From positions 1,429,501 through 1,493,500 of the forward strand of contig NZ_CP067341.1 in NCBI RefSeq assembly GCF_016638705.1: a DNA stretch of 64,000 bases, written 5' to 3'. Below, in pieces: positions 54,400 through 63,609 of this stretch; position 1 is the first letter of the stretch; the number at the start of each line of letters is the position of its first letter. The DNA is from Lysinibacillus agricola (GTDB taxonomy: Bacteria; Bacillota; Bacilli; Bacillales_A; Planococcaceae). Under the pieces are notes generated by a model. It was not told where the DNA came from. It saw only the letters and a program-made list of their open reading frames with translations, and did no database searches. The position numbers and the translations under genes were made by a program.

Positions 54400-54436
54400 A
54401 AAACAGTGAATCCAAATGCGGATTCACTGTTTTTAT
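54400..54436 (+). terminator. yqkE terminator
   Basis: A perfect 14-bp stem (54400-54413 with 54420-54433). Its 3' arm and tail are part of a sequence repeated at 62597. Confidence 0.95.
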
Positions 54437-54516
54437 GTTTTATCGGAAAGATTTCGAGATTTATCGGAACAATTTAATATTTTATCGGAATGATTTTTAT
54501 GTTTTTATCGGAACAT
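54436..54516. repeat. TATCGGAA tandem array (21 bp), left copy
   Basis: TATCGGAA occurs at 54441, 54462, 54483 and 54506, with periods of 21, 21 and 23 bp and AT-rich spacers. The first 60 bases, including the terminator arm before them, recur almost unchanged at 62597-62660. Confidence 0.9.
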
Positions 54517-54753
54517 TTTTCACAAGAAATAATTGTTGCCAAATACTATTGAGTTTAGTCAAAAACACTTTGAGAATCGAGAAAACTACTAAATAGATAG
54601 TATGTAATCACGAGGATAAAAGAGTTGATTTTATATATTCTTCTGTATTGTGAAATAATAAACGTTTCGATAATTAATTTAGTTTGAAATAAACAAAACA
54701 TAATTATTTATGAAAAAAAATAACTAAAAAATGATTTAATTTAACATTTTAAG

Positions 54754-54782
54754 TTGACAAAAAATATTCAGAATAATATGAT
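54754..54782 (+). promoter_or_regulatory. Promoter of the MtnK/MtnA operon
   Basis: TTGACA (54754-54759), a 17-base spacer and TATGAT (54777-54782). The preceding 240 bases after the repeat array show no gene and no SAM (S-box) riboswitch; the DeoR-type regulator of the operon is the likely controller, but I cannot point to its site. Confidence 0.75.
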
Positions 54783-54846
54783 TATTACGAAAACGATGCT
54801 TAACCGAGAGTTTTATATTATTTTTTAATAGAAAAGGGGGATTTTC

Positions 54847-55935
54847 ATGAAAAGATTTGGAGTCTCGTTGATAGTTCTTGTGGGAATACTTGTTTTGGCA
54901 GCTTGTAGTAATGATAGTGCTACTAAAAGTGGCACAAATGAAATTATTGAAGGTGTGCCTGAAGGTGTACAAAACGGCGTAAAAATTGCTGTATTACGTA
55001 ATCTAGCATCAGATGATCATACGAAGCAATTTTTAGATGGTGCACGTAAGGAAGGCGAATCTTTGGGGTTCAAAGTGGATACGAATATAGTTGAAAATAA
55101 TGATGCTAAATTCCAAGAGTTAGTTTCACAAATTACGCAGCAAGACTATGACGGTATTATTATTTCACACGGTAAAGAAGACTATTCATATGACATGATT
55201 AAGCCTGCCGTCGATAAAGGCATTAAAGTGACATTATTTGATACTGTCGCTAAAAAAAGTGGTCAGAGTTTAGATGGTGTTACAGCTACTTTCCAAGATG
55301 ATTATGAGTTAGCACGGTTATCCCTTCAAGAAATTGCGGATTTAAGTAATGAGCCAGTAAAGGTTATTAAATTATGGTTTGGAGGACTATCTCCATTAGA
55401 TAGACGTCAGGAAATATATAAGGAGTTCGAGGATAAAGGTGAGATCGTCACTTTAGAAACAATTGGGCCTACTAATTTCCAAGATATACAAGGTGACATT
55501 GCAGCAAAAGTGAATGCCGTTTTAGCAAAATATCCAGAAGGTACAGTAGATGCCATTTGGGGATCATGGGATGAGTTAGCAAAAGGGGCTTATAAATCAT
55601 TAGTAGATAACAAACGTACAGACATTAATTTGATTTCAATCGATGTATCAAACCAAGATATTAACTTAATGAAAGAAGATAATAGTCAATGGATTTCCAC
55701 AGCTGCTGTAGACCCAGCGCTAATAGGCCGTATGAATATGCGTTTAATGGCAAAAAAATTAGCGGGTGAAGAAACTCCTGAAGAGTACGATTTAACGGCA
55801 AAGTTAATTAAACAAAGCGATTTAAAAGATAACACAACGATGCTCAATCTAAATGAAATTATTGATGGCTGGGGCGTATCTACTGATTTTGATGAGGAAT
55901 GGATGAAAACATTACGTGAACACTATTCAAAATAA
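54847..55935 (+). CDS. Sugar ABC transporter substrate-binding lipoprotein (ribose-type)
   Basis: A 362-residue lipoprotein with signal peptide and lipobox (LAAC, Cys19). The mature part is a periplasmic-binding-protein type I domain of the RbsB kind: GVKIAVLRNLASDDHTKQFLDGARKEGESLGF, then QDYDGIIISHG, a hinge and DAIWGSWDELAKGAYKSLV. ATG 54847 follows AAAAGGGGG. It is the first gene of a seven-gene operon; the neighbouring kinase and isomerase suggest that it binds a 5-substituted ribose such as methylthioribose or 5-deoxyribose (inference). Confidence 0.88.
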   Translation: MKRFGVSLIVLVGILVLAACSNDSATKSGTNEIIEGVPEGVQNGVKIAVLRNLASDDHTKQFLDGARKEGESLGFKVDTNIVENNDAKFQELVSQITQQDYDGIIISHGKEDYSYDMIKPAVDKGIKVTLFDTVAKKSGQSLDGVTATFQDDYELARLSLQEIADLSNEPVKVIKLWFGGLSPLDRRQEIYKEFEDKGEIVTLETIGPTNFQDIQGDIAAKVNAVLAKYPEGTVDAIWGSWDELAKGAYKSLVDNKRTDINLISIDVSNQDINLMKEDNSQWISTAAVDPALIGRMNMRLMAKKLAGEETPEEYDLTAKLIKQSDLKDNTTMLNLNEIIDGWGVSTDFDEEWMKTLREHYSK

Positions 55936-56002
55936 TAGAAAGATGACGTCTTGTTTTCAATAAGACGTTTTCTTTTACCTAAATGTGAAAGGCGTGTTAG
56001 CT

Positions 56003-57526
56003 ATGAAAGCCAAGACAGTCATTGATATGAAAAAAATTTCAATCGAATTTCCTGGTGTGAAAGCCTTAAGTGATGTCGATTTCCAATTAGAATCAGGCAC
56101 GATTCACGCTGTTATTGGTGCTAATGGGGCTGGTAAATCGACGCTAATGAAAATTCTCTCAGGAGCCTACCCACATTATACGGGGGATATTTTTATAAAC
56201 GGTGAACTAGTTTCTATTACTGATGCGAAAAAATCAAAGGAATTAGGTATAGATATTGTTTACCAAGAAGTTGATACAGCGTTAATACCCTATTTAAGTG
56301 TTGCGGAGAATATAATGCTTGATCAACTGATATTCGATAAAAAATCAATTATCAATTGGCGAAAAATCCGTCAGAGTGCGAAAGAAGTGCTTAGTCGGAT
56401 TGGTATCGAGTTAAATGTTGAAAAAAAGGTGAAAGATATCTCTTTAGCTGAAAAACAAATGGTGTTAATTGCGAGAGCCATAATTCATGAGAGAAAATTT
56501 CTTATATTAGATGAACCAACCGCCCCTTTAAGCCAAGCGGAAACTGAGAAATTGTTTTCTATAGTCCGAGATTTAGTTAAAAATCATCATCTTGGAATTG
56601 TCTTTATTTCTCATCGACTACCAGAGCTATTTGAAATCTGCGAAAAAATCACCATTATGAAAGACGGCAGGATCGTAAAAGAAAACTCGATTGAAGAAAT
56701 TTCCCAAAAACAAGTTATTGAGCACATGCTTGGTAAAACTTTTGATTTAGTCCATCATAAACAATTAAAAGAAAAAGGAGAAATAGCCTTACAGGTCAAC
56801 CATCTAGTCGATGATTCGGGCTTGGTCAATGACGTATCTTTTCATGTTAATAAACATGAGATTATTGGTTTGGCTGGTTTAGTTGGTGCTGGTAAAACAG
56901 AATTATGTAAAGCGGTATTTGGCATGTCTAATATTAAAGCAGGTTCCATTGAATTATATGGAAAAACGATTAAAAATCTAACTCCCTACCATGCTGTTAA
57001 AAACCATTTCGGATTGATTCCTGAAGAACGTCGGAAAGAAGGCGTATTTGTTGAAGAGCCGATTTTTAAAAATTTAACGATGGCCAATTTACAGTCATTC
57101 ACACGTTTAGGTAGTTTTATTAAACAATCGGAAGAACGAGAGGCTGCTCGATCGATGATTCAAACAATTGGCGCTAAAACACCAAACGAGCTTCAAAAGG
57201 TTGCGAATCTTTCTGGTGGTAATCAACAAAAAATCGCAATTGGTAAATGGTTAATGACCGATGCGGAAATCCTTCTGTTTGACGAACCTACAAAAGGTGT
57301 CGATGTTGGAGCTAAAAGCGATATTTTTAATTTAATTGATGAACAGGCAAAAGAAGGAAAAATCATTATCTATGCGACGAGTGAATTAAGTGAAATTTTG
57401 TTAATTACCGATCGAATCTACGTGATGTACGACGGGAAAATTGTGAAAGAGTTAGTCACTAGCGAAACGACAGAAGATGAAGTCATGTTCTATGCTACTG
57501 GAGGCGAAGCGTATGCAAGAGCGTAA
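56003..57526 (+). CDS. Sugar ABC transporter ATPase (RbsA-like, two ATPase domains)
   Basis: A 507-residue protein with two tandem ATP-binding cassettes. The first has GANGAGKSTLMKILSG and LILDEPTAPL; the second has a degenerate Walker A (GLVGAGKTELCKAVFG), signature NLSGGNQQKIAIGKW and LLFDEPTKGVD. This is the RbsA/MglA layout. ATG 56003 follows AAAGGCGTG. It overlaps the permease gene by 14 bases. Confidence 0.93.
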   Translation: MKAKTVIDMKKISIEFPGVKALSDVDFQLESGTIHAVIGANGAGKSTLMKILSGAYPHYTGDIFINGELVSITDAKKSKELGIDIVYQEVDTALIPYLSVAENIMLDQLIFDKKSIINWRKIRQSAKEVLSRIGIELNVEKKVKDISLAEKQMVLIARAIIHERKFLILDEPTAPLSQAETEKLFSIVRDLVKNHHLGIVFISHRLPELFEICEKITIMKDGRIVKENSIEEISQKQVIEHMLGKTFDLVHHKQLKEKGEIALQVNHLVDDSGLVNDVSFHVNKHEIIGLAGLVGAGKTELCKAVFGMSNIKAGSIELYGKTIKNLTPYHAVKNHFGLIPEERRKEGVFVEEPIFKNLTMANLQSFTRLGSFIKQSEEREAARSMIQTIGAKTPNELQKVANLSGGNQQKIAIGKWLMTDAEILLFDEPTKGVDVGAKSDIFNLIDEQAKEGKIIIYATSELSEILLITDRIYVMYDGKIVKELVTSETTEDEVMFYATGGEAYARA

Positions 57527-58487
57527 AAACAATCAGGCGCTATTATTTATTAAAGATTGGGCAATTGTATTAGCTGTTATTTTGTTGATTATAATTTTCA
57601 CTGTTACTATCCCTAATTTTATGCAAACAAATAATGTTTTAAATATTTTAAGAAGTATTTCAATCGTTACGATTATAGCAGTTGGATTAACAGTTTCTTT
57701 ATCTGTTAATGGTTTTGATTTATCGATTGGTTCGACAGCTACATTGGCAAACTCAGTTGTTGTTTCTATGTTTGTATGGTTTAGCATGCCAACAGGTGTA
57801 TCCATTTTGGTTGCTATTTTAGCCGTACTTTGTGTAGCACTATTTAATGCGTTTTTAATCGTAAAAGTGAAAATACCCGATTTGTTTGCCACACTAGCAA
57901 CTATGTTTATTGTTGAAGGTGTTGCTATGACCTATACAGGGGGTGGTTCAATCTCTGCTGGTATGCCTCGTTTAGATGGGACACCAACAGAAGGTAGAAT
58001 TTCGGATTTCTTCTTATTGTTAAGTAAGACACCTTGGATCATTTTAATCATGTTGGTCATCGTTATGTTAGTACATGTATTTTTAACATATACCAAACAT
58101 GGGCGTTTTTTATACGCTGTTGGCGGCAATGAAGAAGCAGCAAAATTATCAGGGATTCCTGTCAATCGTTATAAAATGATAGCTTATATTTTTTCAGCGG
58201 TTTTAGCGGGGATTGGTGGGTTATTGCTTGCATCCCAAATTGGATCCGCCCAAATTAATGCGGGTGCAGGTTATTTAATGCCAGCTGTTGCTGCAGCTTT
58301 TATAGGACAATCATTCGCTGGTCATGGGAAACCAAATGCCATTGGAACATTATTTGGAGCCGCATTAGTAGGTATTTTAGAAAATGGATTAGTCATGTTA
58401 TCAGTTCCTTACTATTCTTTGAATATTATAAAAGGACTTGTTTTAGCATTTGCGCTAGCTTCAACTTATTACAGTAGAAAAAAATAG
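57513..58487 (+). CDS. Sugar ABC transporter permease (RbsC-like)
   Basis: A 324-residue permease with eight to ten membrane helices. Family motifs are LTVSLSVNGFDLSIGSTATLAN and YAVGGNEEAAKLSGIPVNRYK, the cytoplasmic loop that contacts the ATPase. I choose ATG 57513 (MQERKNNQ) after GGAGGCG; the ATG at 57477 would extend it inside the ATPase gene. It completes the importer with the two preceding genes. Confidence 0.92.
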   Translation: MQERKNNQALLFIKDWAIVLAVILLIIIFTVTIPNFMQTNNVLNILRSISIVTIIAVGLTVSLSVNGFDLSIGSTATLANSVVVSMFVWFSMPTGVSILVAILAVLCVALFNAFLIVKVKIPDLFATLATMFIVEGVAMTYTGGGSISAGMPRLDGTPTEGRISDFFLLLSKTPWIILIMLVIVMLVHVFLTYTKHGRFLYAVGGNEEAAKLSGIPVNRYKMIAYIFSAVLAGIGGLLLASQIGSAQINAGAGYLMPAVAAAFIGQSFAGHGKPNAIGTLFGAALVGILENGLVMLSVPYYSLNIIKGLVLAFALASTYYSRKK

Positions 58488-58499
58488 GAGGTAATTGTT

Positions 58500-59693
58500 A
58501 TGTATTCCAAATATTTTTTGATGAACGAAGAAGATGTTAAAAGCTATGTACAAGTAAAAATTAAAGGTTTTAGTGGAACACTACATAGTGACGAAATTGG
58601 TGATGGCAATTTAAATTATGTATTTCGTGTGAAAAATGAGCAAGGTGACTCTGTCATTGTCAAACAAGCAGGTCCCCAAGCTCGTATTTCTGAGGATTTC
58701 GTGTTATCTACAGACCGAAATCGAATAGAAACAGAAGCTTTAATAATAGAGGGTGAGCTTACTCCTTCCCTCGTACCAGAAATTTTATTGTTTGATGAAG
58801 TTATGAGCTGTTGCGTAATGGAAGATTTAAAAGATTTTGAGATTATGAGAAAGCAAATGAACGTATTTAAAACATATGATCATTTCGCTGAGTTAATCTC
58901 TACTTTTATGGCGGAAAATCTTATTCGAACAACGGATTTTTTGCTAGATCCAAAGAAGAAAAAAGAATATCAAAAGCGATTCATCAACCCTGAGCTGTGT
59001 GAAATTACAGAACATCTAGTTTATACGGAGCCTTATATTGATTTTAAAAAGCAAAATATTTTAACGGCTGGAAATGAAGAATGGATTCATTCATTTGTAT
59101 ACAAGGACACAGCTCTACATTTAGAAGTTGCTAAGCGGAAAATACAATTTTTAACAGAGGCGCAAGCGCTTTTACACGGTGATTTGCATACAGGCTCTAT
59201 TTTTATTAATGATGAAACATTGAAGGTTATTGATCCAGAATTCGCCTTTTATGGACCTATAGGTTATGATGTGGGGAATTTAATCGCCAACTTAACATTT
59301 GCCTGGGCAAGAGGATTAGCTTACAAAGAAGACGAATTTGTTTCGTGGATTGAAGAAACATTACTTTCTACTATTCAATTATTCCACAAGAAGGCACGAA
59401 ATATTTTAGCCGCATCAACGGAGCAGTTTGCTGTCTACTCTGCCTTACTCGATGACTATATGGAACAAATTAGTCGAGATGCATTTGCAATTGCAGGAAT
59501 CGAGATGAACCGTCGCATAATTGGCTTAGCAAAAGTAACAGATATTACGAGCATTGAACCAATTGACGCTCGTATAACAGCTGAAAGACGTTGTTTAAAT
59601 ATTGCGAAAGAGTGTATTTTAAATAAGGAAATCAGCCATATACAAGACTATATAAAACTATTACAAAAATATAAGAATGGAGTGTTGATTTAA
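58500..59693 (+). CDS. mtnK: S-methyl-5-thioribose kinase
   Basis: A 397-residue kinase, the same length as B. subtilis MtnK, which phosphorylates methylthioribose (and related 5-deoxyriboses) at C1. Visible features are [11 protein letters not shown] (nucleotide loop), VIVKQAGP (ATP-binding Lys), the catalytic [12 protein letters not shown] and [17 protein letters not shown] (metal-binding). ATG 58500 follows AGGAGG. The stop overlaps the mtnA start (TAATG), so the kinase and isomerase are coupled. Confidence 0.94.
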   Translation: MYSKYFLMNEEDVKSYVQVKIKGFSGTLHSDEIGDGNLNYVFRVKNEQGDSVIVKQAGPQARISEDFVLSTDRNRIETEALIIEGELTPSLVPEILLFDEVMSCCVMEDLKDFEIMRKQMNVFKTYDHFAELISTFMAENLIRTTDFLLDPKKKKEYQKRFINPELCEITEHLVYTEPYIDFKKQNILTAGNEEWIHSFVYKDTALHLEVAKRKIQFLTEAQALLHGDLHTGSIFINDETLKVIDPEFAFYGPIGYDVGNLIANLTFAWARGLAYKEDEFVSWIEETLLSTIQLFHKKARNILAASTEQFAVYSALLDDYMEQISRDAFAIAGIEMNRRIIGLAKVTDITSIEPIDARITAERRCLNIAKECILNKEISHIQDYIKLLQKYKNGVLI

Positions 59694-60727
59694 TGGAATT
59701 AAATACAATAGAATGGAAAAAAGATACACTCGTTCTACTAGATCAAACAAAATTGCCTAACGACATTGTGTATGTAGAAGTACAAACTGTAGAAAAAGTA
59801 TGGGATGCCATTCATACGATGATTGTACGAGGGGCCCCAGCCATAGGCGTAACAGCAGCTTACGGGGTCTATGTGGCGATTCAGCACTTTGAAGGTTCTG
59901 TTACTGCGGCAAAGGAAGAAGTACAAAAGCAAGTACAGTATTTAGCAACTTCTCGTCCTACAGCTGTCAATTTATTCTGGGCATTGGAGAGAATGGAACA
60001 GAAGGCCTTACAAATAGACACGAACGATTTAGAAATGTTCCAAGACATCTTATTACAAGAAGCGATTGCTATTCATACTGAAGATATCGAGATTAATCGT
60101 TCCATAGGTGAACATTTATTGACGCTGTTGGAAGATGGACAAGGGGTACTAACTCATTGTAATGCCGGGGCTCTAGCTACGACAAAATACGGCACAGCAA
60201 CTTCTCCTTTTTATTTGGCAAAGGAGCGGGGAATGAGTTTTAAAGTATTTGCAGACGAAACAAGACCTCGTTTCCAAGGTGCCATGCTTACATCTTTTGA
60301 ACTCTTTAACGCTGGTATTGATGTTACGTTGATTACGGATAATATGGCAGCGACAGTTATGGCACAGGGGAAAGTGCAGGGAGTTATCGTTGGCTGTGAT
60401 CGTGTAGCTGCAAATGGTGATGTTGCTAACAAGATTGGTACACTCGGTGTGGCCATTTTAGCTAAATACTATAATATTCCCTTTTATGTAGCGACACCAA
60501 CACCGACGATTGACTTACATTGCCCAACTGGTGCGGATATCCCAATTGAAGAGCGTAGTGTAGATGAAGTGTTAAAACCAACAGGACAATATGTCGCACC
60601 AGCTGATGTAAAGGTGTACAATCCTTCTTTTGATGTGACACCTGCTGCACTCATAACAGCGATAGTCACAGAAAAAGGAATCATCGAACACCCGACAGAA
60701 GAAAAGGTGCGTGCAATTTTTAACTAA
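59693..60727 (+). CDS. mtnA: S-methyl-5-thioribose-1-phosphate isomerase
   Basis: A 344-residue aldose-ketose isomerase that converts (5-methylthio- or 5-deoxy-)ribose 1-phosphate to the ribulose 1-phosphate. The catalytic Cys156 (LTHCNAGAL) and Asp236 ([17 protein letters not shown]) correspond to the pair known in B. subtilis Mtn[17 protein letters not shown] is the family N-terminal motif. The eIF2B-like regulatory use of this fold is excluded by the intact active site. It is followed by the regulator gene after 20 bp. Confidence 0.95.
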   Translation: MELNTIEWKKDTLVLLDQTKLPNDIVYVEVQTVEKVWDAIHTMIVRGAPAIGVTAAYGVYVAIQHFEGSVTAAKEEVQKQVQYLATSRPTAVNLFWALERMEQKALQIDTNDLEMFQDILLQEAIAIHTEDIEINRSIGEHLLTLLEDGQGVLTHCNAGALATTKYGTATSPFYLAKERGMSFKVFADETRPRFQGAMLTSFELFNAGIDVTLITDNMAATVMAQGKVQGVIVGCDRVAANGDVANKIGTLGVAILAKYYNIPFYVATPTPTIDLHCPTGADIPIEERSVDEVLKPTGQYVAPADVKVYNPSFDVTPAALITAIVTEKGIIEHPTEEKVRAIFN

Positions 60728-60747
60728 TCAAAGATAGGATGACACGC

Positions 60748-61536
60748 ATGACAAATTCTCTTAAACGAAGACAAGATGAAATTAATAAACTAGTGAATCA
60801 AAAAAATTACGTAGAAATTTCAGATTTAAGTGAACGATTTCAAGTGTCCGAGATGACGATTCGACGCGATTTAGAAAAGATGGAAAGTGAAGGGTTATTA
60901 ATTCGTGTGTTGGGCGGCGCAAAGCCTATCCAAAAATCCTTTGTTGAAGATAATTTAAATTTACGCGCATCTGAAAACTTAGAGGCTAAGCAATTAATGG
61001 CTCAAGAAGCAGTTACATTAATCCAAGATGGAGACGTAATTGGCATCGATGCAAGTACTTCGGCATCAGAAGTCGGAAAATTGATTAAAGGGATGAAGAA
61101 TATAACAGTTGTTACGAATAATATCAGCGTTGCCCTTGATTTAATATCGAGTGAAGTGACGACGATTTTACTCGGCGGTTATGTACGCCCAAACTCTATT
61201 TCAACGATGGGAACGTCTTTGAAGAAATATATGGAATCTATCAATATCGATAAACTGTTCATCTCTGCAAGGGGCCTGACATTACAAGAAGGATTAACCG
61301 ACTCAACAATTGATGAGGGCGAAGCTAAACAAGCAATGATTCATAAATCTAATGAGGTTATTGCACTTATTGATCAAAGTAAGGTGGGCATCAAAAAACT
61401 ATTCCAAGTCATGCCAGCTGATGCTATTTCTACAATTATCGTTGATGAAATTAAACCATTTAACGAAGAACAGCAAGAAGTCGTTAATGAGTTTTTGGAA
61501 AATAATTTAGATTTACGCATTGTACGAAAAAAATAA
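60748..61536 (+). CDS. DeoR-family transcriptional regulator
   Basis: A 262-residue regulator. The DeoR helix-turn-helix (KRRQDEINKLVNQKNYVEISDLSERFQVSEMTIRRDLEKMESEGLLIRVLGGA) is followed by a sugar-phosphate sensor domain (DGDVIGIDASTSASEVGKLI, TNNISVALDLI, TILLGGYVR). I choose ATG 60748 after ATAGGATGA; the ATG at 60739 overlaps it. It lies within the operon it probably controls, likely sensing a phosphorylated pathway intermediate. Confidence 0.92.
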   Translation: MTNSLKRRQDEINKLVNQKNYVEISDLSERFQVSEMTIRRDLEKMESEGLLIRVLGGAKPIQKSFVEDNLNLRASENLEAKQLMAQEAVTLIQDGDVIGIDASTSASEVGKLIKGMKNITVVTNNISVALDLISSEVTTILLGGYVRPNSISTMGTSLKKYMESINIDKLFISARGLTLQEGLTDSTIDEGEAKQAMIHKSNEVIALIDQSKVGIKKLFQVMPADAISTIIVDEIKPFNEEQQEVVNEFLENNLDLRIVRKK

Positions 61537-61580
61537 ATCGTCACCAAATTGTCTAGAGCAATGTTGAAGGGTGGAATTAG

Positions 61581-62234
61581 ATGAGACTACAAACAGAGCG
61601 GGAAAAAGTTGTTCTTCATTGTCAATTAATGATTCGAAATGGATTAACAAAAGGAACTGGTGGAAATATTAGTATCTATGTTCCTGCTGAAAATTGCGTC
61701 GCCATAAGTCCAAGTGGTATCCCTTACGAAGAACTAACCGCTGCTGATATCGTTTTGATTGATTTAGAGGGTCAAGTAATCGAGGGGCATCATAAACCTT
61801 CAAGTGAATGGGCGATGCATACAATGGTGTATAAAAGGCGCCCTGAACTGAAAGCGGTTGTGCATACACATTCTATTTTTGCTAAAACACTTGCTTGTTT
61901 GCGTGAAGACTTACCTGCAGTCTCTTATTTGGTTGCAGTGGCAGGTAAAGCGGTTCAATGTGCTGAGTACGCAAGCTTTGGCACACCGGCCCTTGGTGAA
62001 AATGCACTTAAAGCAATGGAGGGTTCGAAAGCAGTGTTACTGGCTAATCATGGTTTGTTAGCAGGTGGTGCAAATGTGGAAGAAGCTTTTAATATTGCTG
62101 AAGAAATAGAATTATGTGCAGAAGTATATGTTCGTGCCAGATCTATTGGTACACCAGTTATTTTAGATGAAAAAGAAATGACATATATGTTAGAACGATT
62201 CCAAACTTACGGGAAACCAGTAGAAAATAAATAA
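61581..62234 (+). CDS. Class II aldolase (fuculose-phosphate aldolase family), probable Ald2/DrdA-type
   Basis: A 217-residue zinc aldolase. Motifs are TKGTGGNISIY, SPSGIPYE, SSEWAMHTMVYKRRPELKAVVHTHS (zinc His pair) and LANHGLLAGG (third zinc His). In organisms with the DHAP shunt or the 5-deoxyribose disposal pathway, such an aldolase splits 5-substituted ribulose 1-phosphate to dihydroxyacetone phosphate and an aldehyde. MtnB dehydratase belongs to the same fold, but mtnW/X/D are absent here, so the aldolase role is likelier. ATG 61581 follows GGTGGAA. Confidence 0.82.
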   Translation: MRLQTEREKVVLHCQLMIRNGLTKGTGGNISIYVPAENCVAISPSGIPYEELTAADIVLIDLEGQVIEGHHKPSSEWAMHTMVYKRRPELKAVVHTHSIFAKTLACLREDLPAVSYLVAVAGKAVQCAEYASFGTPALGENALKAMEGSKAVLLANHGLLAGGANVEEAFNIAEEIELCAEVYVRARSIGTPVILDEKEMTYMLERFQTYGKPVENK

Positions 62235-62244
62235 TCATATAAAA

Positions 62245-62290
62245 CCCCTCCTCGAAAGCTCTCTTAGCAACCTTTCGAGGGGGGATATTT
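62245..62290 (+). terminator. Terminator of the MtnK/MtnA operon
   Basis: CTCGAAAG (62251-62258) pairs with CTTTCGAG (62272-62279), extended by C-rich and G-rich arms, ending ATATTTT. Confidence 0.85.
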
Positions 62291-62365
62291 TATTTATCGG
62301 AACGATTCTAAGATTTATCGGAATGATTTTTGTTTTTATCGGAATAATTATGTTCCTTGCTCAAT
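62291..62365. repeat. TATCGGAA tandem array (21 bp), middle copy
   Basis: TATCGGAA at 62295, 62316 and 62337, period 21 bp. This block plus the following TATGTTCCTTGCTC is nearly the same as 62663-62730, a second level of duplication. Confidence 0.9.
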
Positions 62366-62366
62366 T

Positions 62367-62483
62367 TTATATTTGTATACCAGAATTAACGATTTCAAGT
62401 ACTTTTTTCTGAAGTGCTGGAGTTAGTGATAAATTTTTAAGTACACGATTAAATTCAGGAGAGTTTAATCGGATTTGTTTCAT
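62367..62483 (-). CDS. Small 38-residue protein of unknown function
   Basis: A minus-strand frame starting ATG 62483, eight bases after AAGGGAG. The product begins MKQIRLNSPEFNRVLKNLSL and ends LQKKVLEIVNSGIQI; it is soluble and helical, with a natural amino acid composition. The strong ribosome binding site and composition make it more than a chance frame, although it is short. It lies between two copies of the TATCGGAA array, outside the operon. Confidence 0.5.
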   Translation of the reverse strand: MKQIRLNSPEFNRVLKNLSLTPALQKKVLEIVNSGIQI

Positions 62484-62596
62484 TTAAATTGCTCCCTTCT
62501 CTTACTTCTTATTAAAAGCTGTTGTGACAACTTCGACAATGAAACACTTTCTCATAGTTTCTTTCAAGACAATATGGAGGTTAATTTAATTTTATG

Positions 62597-62735
62597 CGGG
62601 TTCACTGTTTTTTTATGTTTTATCGGAAAGATATCGAGATTTATCGGAACAATTTTATGTTTTATCGGAAAGATTCTAAGATTTATCGGAATCATTTTTG
62701 TTTTTATCGGAACAACTATGTTCCTTGCTTAATTG
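62597..62735. repeat. TATCGGAA tandem array (21 bp), right copy with yqkE terminator arm
   Basis: GCGGGTTCACTGTTTTTTT precedes TATCGGAA at 62621, 62642, 62663, 62684 and 62705, a period of exactly 21 bp. The start copies the 3' arm of the yqkE terminator at 54418, but the 5' arm is missing here, so this is a direct repeat across the operon and not a second functional terminator. Confidence 0.9.
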
Positions 62736-62822
62736 TTTATTACTTCTTAATAGATAAATCATTATTGCTCTATTATTGCTTTATTGTTAAAATTAGGGTT
62801 AATTATCGTATGCCCGTAATAA

Positions 62823-62948
62823 GTTGATTGTAGTGAAGGCTGGACGACTCCTTGGGGATCAACGTCACAGATGAGACCCTGGAGCGCAAGCGAAGCGGCT
62901 CATCGGATGCCCCCAGGAAAGCGCCCAGTCGGAACGGAAATCACCCCC
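62823..62948 (+). repeat. Dispersed intergenic element, copy 4
   Basis: It begins GTTGATTGTAGTGAAGGCTG, then GACTCCTTGGGGATCAACGT, and ends CCAGTCGGAACGGAAATCA-CCCCC. It is the shortest and cleanest copy. Inner arms GATGAGACCCTGG and the GCTCATCGGATGCC segment could pair partly, giving a hairpin-rich element. Confidence 0.85.
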
Positions 62949-63058
62949 GCTTTATGGTGATTAAATTAAAATTTATTTAAAAATAAAAACACGGGAGACG
63001 CTGCCAATACATATTTCTCTTTATAGTTTAGTTTACAATCTATGATAGGAGAGAAAAA

Positions 63059-63562
63059 ATGATTGAATTAAGCACTAAAAGATTAAGACTAATCCCATTA
63101 AACGCAAAGTATTTAGAATTACTAATTAATGAAGAAAAGACATTGGAAATAGAGTTGTCAGTAAGTAGTAAAGAAACTTTTCTTGATGAAGAACTAAGAC
63201 AAGCTTTGAAGTTTAGACTATCGAAAGTATTAGAAGATGAAGAAAATTATATTTGGTACACGAATTGGGTAATCGTGTCGAAAGAAAAAAACAGTATCGT
63301 TGGTGGCATCATGCTAAAAGGTCAACCGAATGAGCAGGGTGAAGTCGTAATCGGATACTATACTTTTCCGCAATATCAGGGAAAGGGATACATGACGGAA
63401 GCTGTTAGGATGATGAAAGATTGGTTGCTACGTCAATGTAATGTTAAGTATGTGATTGCCGATGCTGATAAAAATAATATTGCCTCACATAAAGTATTAC
63501 AAAAAGCAGGGGCAACGTTATATTCAGAATCTGAAGAACTATATTTCTGGAGATTCGAATAA
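63059..63562 (+). CDS. GNAT-family acetyltransferase
   Basis: A 167-residue N-acetyltransferase: MIELSTKRLRLIPLNAKYLELL at the N-terminus, VIGYYTFPQYQGKGYMTEAVRMMKDW (acetyl-CoA loop Q-x-x-G-x-G/M) and VIADADKNNIASHKVLQKAGATL. It belongs to the RimJ/RimL-like group; the substrate is unknown. ATG 63059 follows AGGAGAG. Confidence 0.9.
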   Translation: MIELSTKRLRLIPLNAKYLELLINEEKTLEIELSVSSKETFLDEELRQALKFRLSKVLEDEENYIWYTNWVIVSKEKNSIVGGIMLKGQPNEQGEVVIGYYTFPQYQGKGYMTEAVRMMKDWLLRQCNVKYVIADADKNNIASHKVLQKAGATLYSESEELYFWRFE

Positions 63563-63570
63563 CATCAACT

Positions 63571-63609
63571 AAAAGACAAAGGGTGCTTTTAAAGCGCCCT
63601 TTGTCTTTT
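63571..63609. terminator. Bidirectional terminator between GNAT and VanZ genes
   Basis: GACAAAGGGTGCTTT pairs with AAAGCGCCCTTTGTC (one G-U pair), flanked by A and T runs; the last codons of the minus-strand gene lie within it. Confidence 0.88.

Noticed and set aside
54784..54800. Catabolite response element (cre) after the operon promoter
   Set aside because: ACGAAAACGATGCTTAA shares only the centre of the consensus; too many mismatches to claim.
54517..54846. SAM (S-box) riboswitch ahead of the MtnK/MtnA operon
   Set aside because: S-box control is usual for mtnK in Bacillus, but none of its conserved blocks or a terminator hairpin is present here; a plain promoter is seen instead.
62475..62827. 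Phe/Ile-rich frames on the plus strand around the right TATCGGAA array
   Set aside because: They are produced by the 21-bp period (seven codons) and lack start signals.
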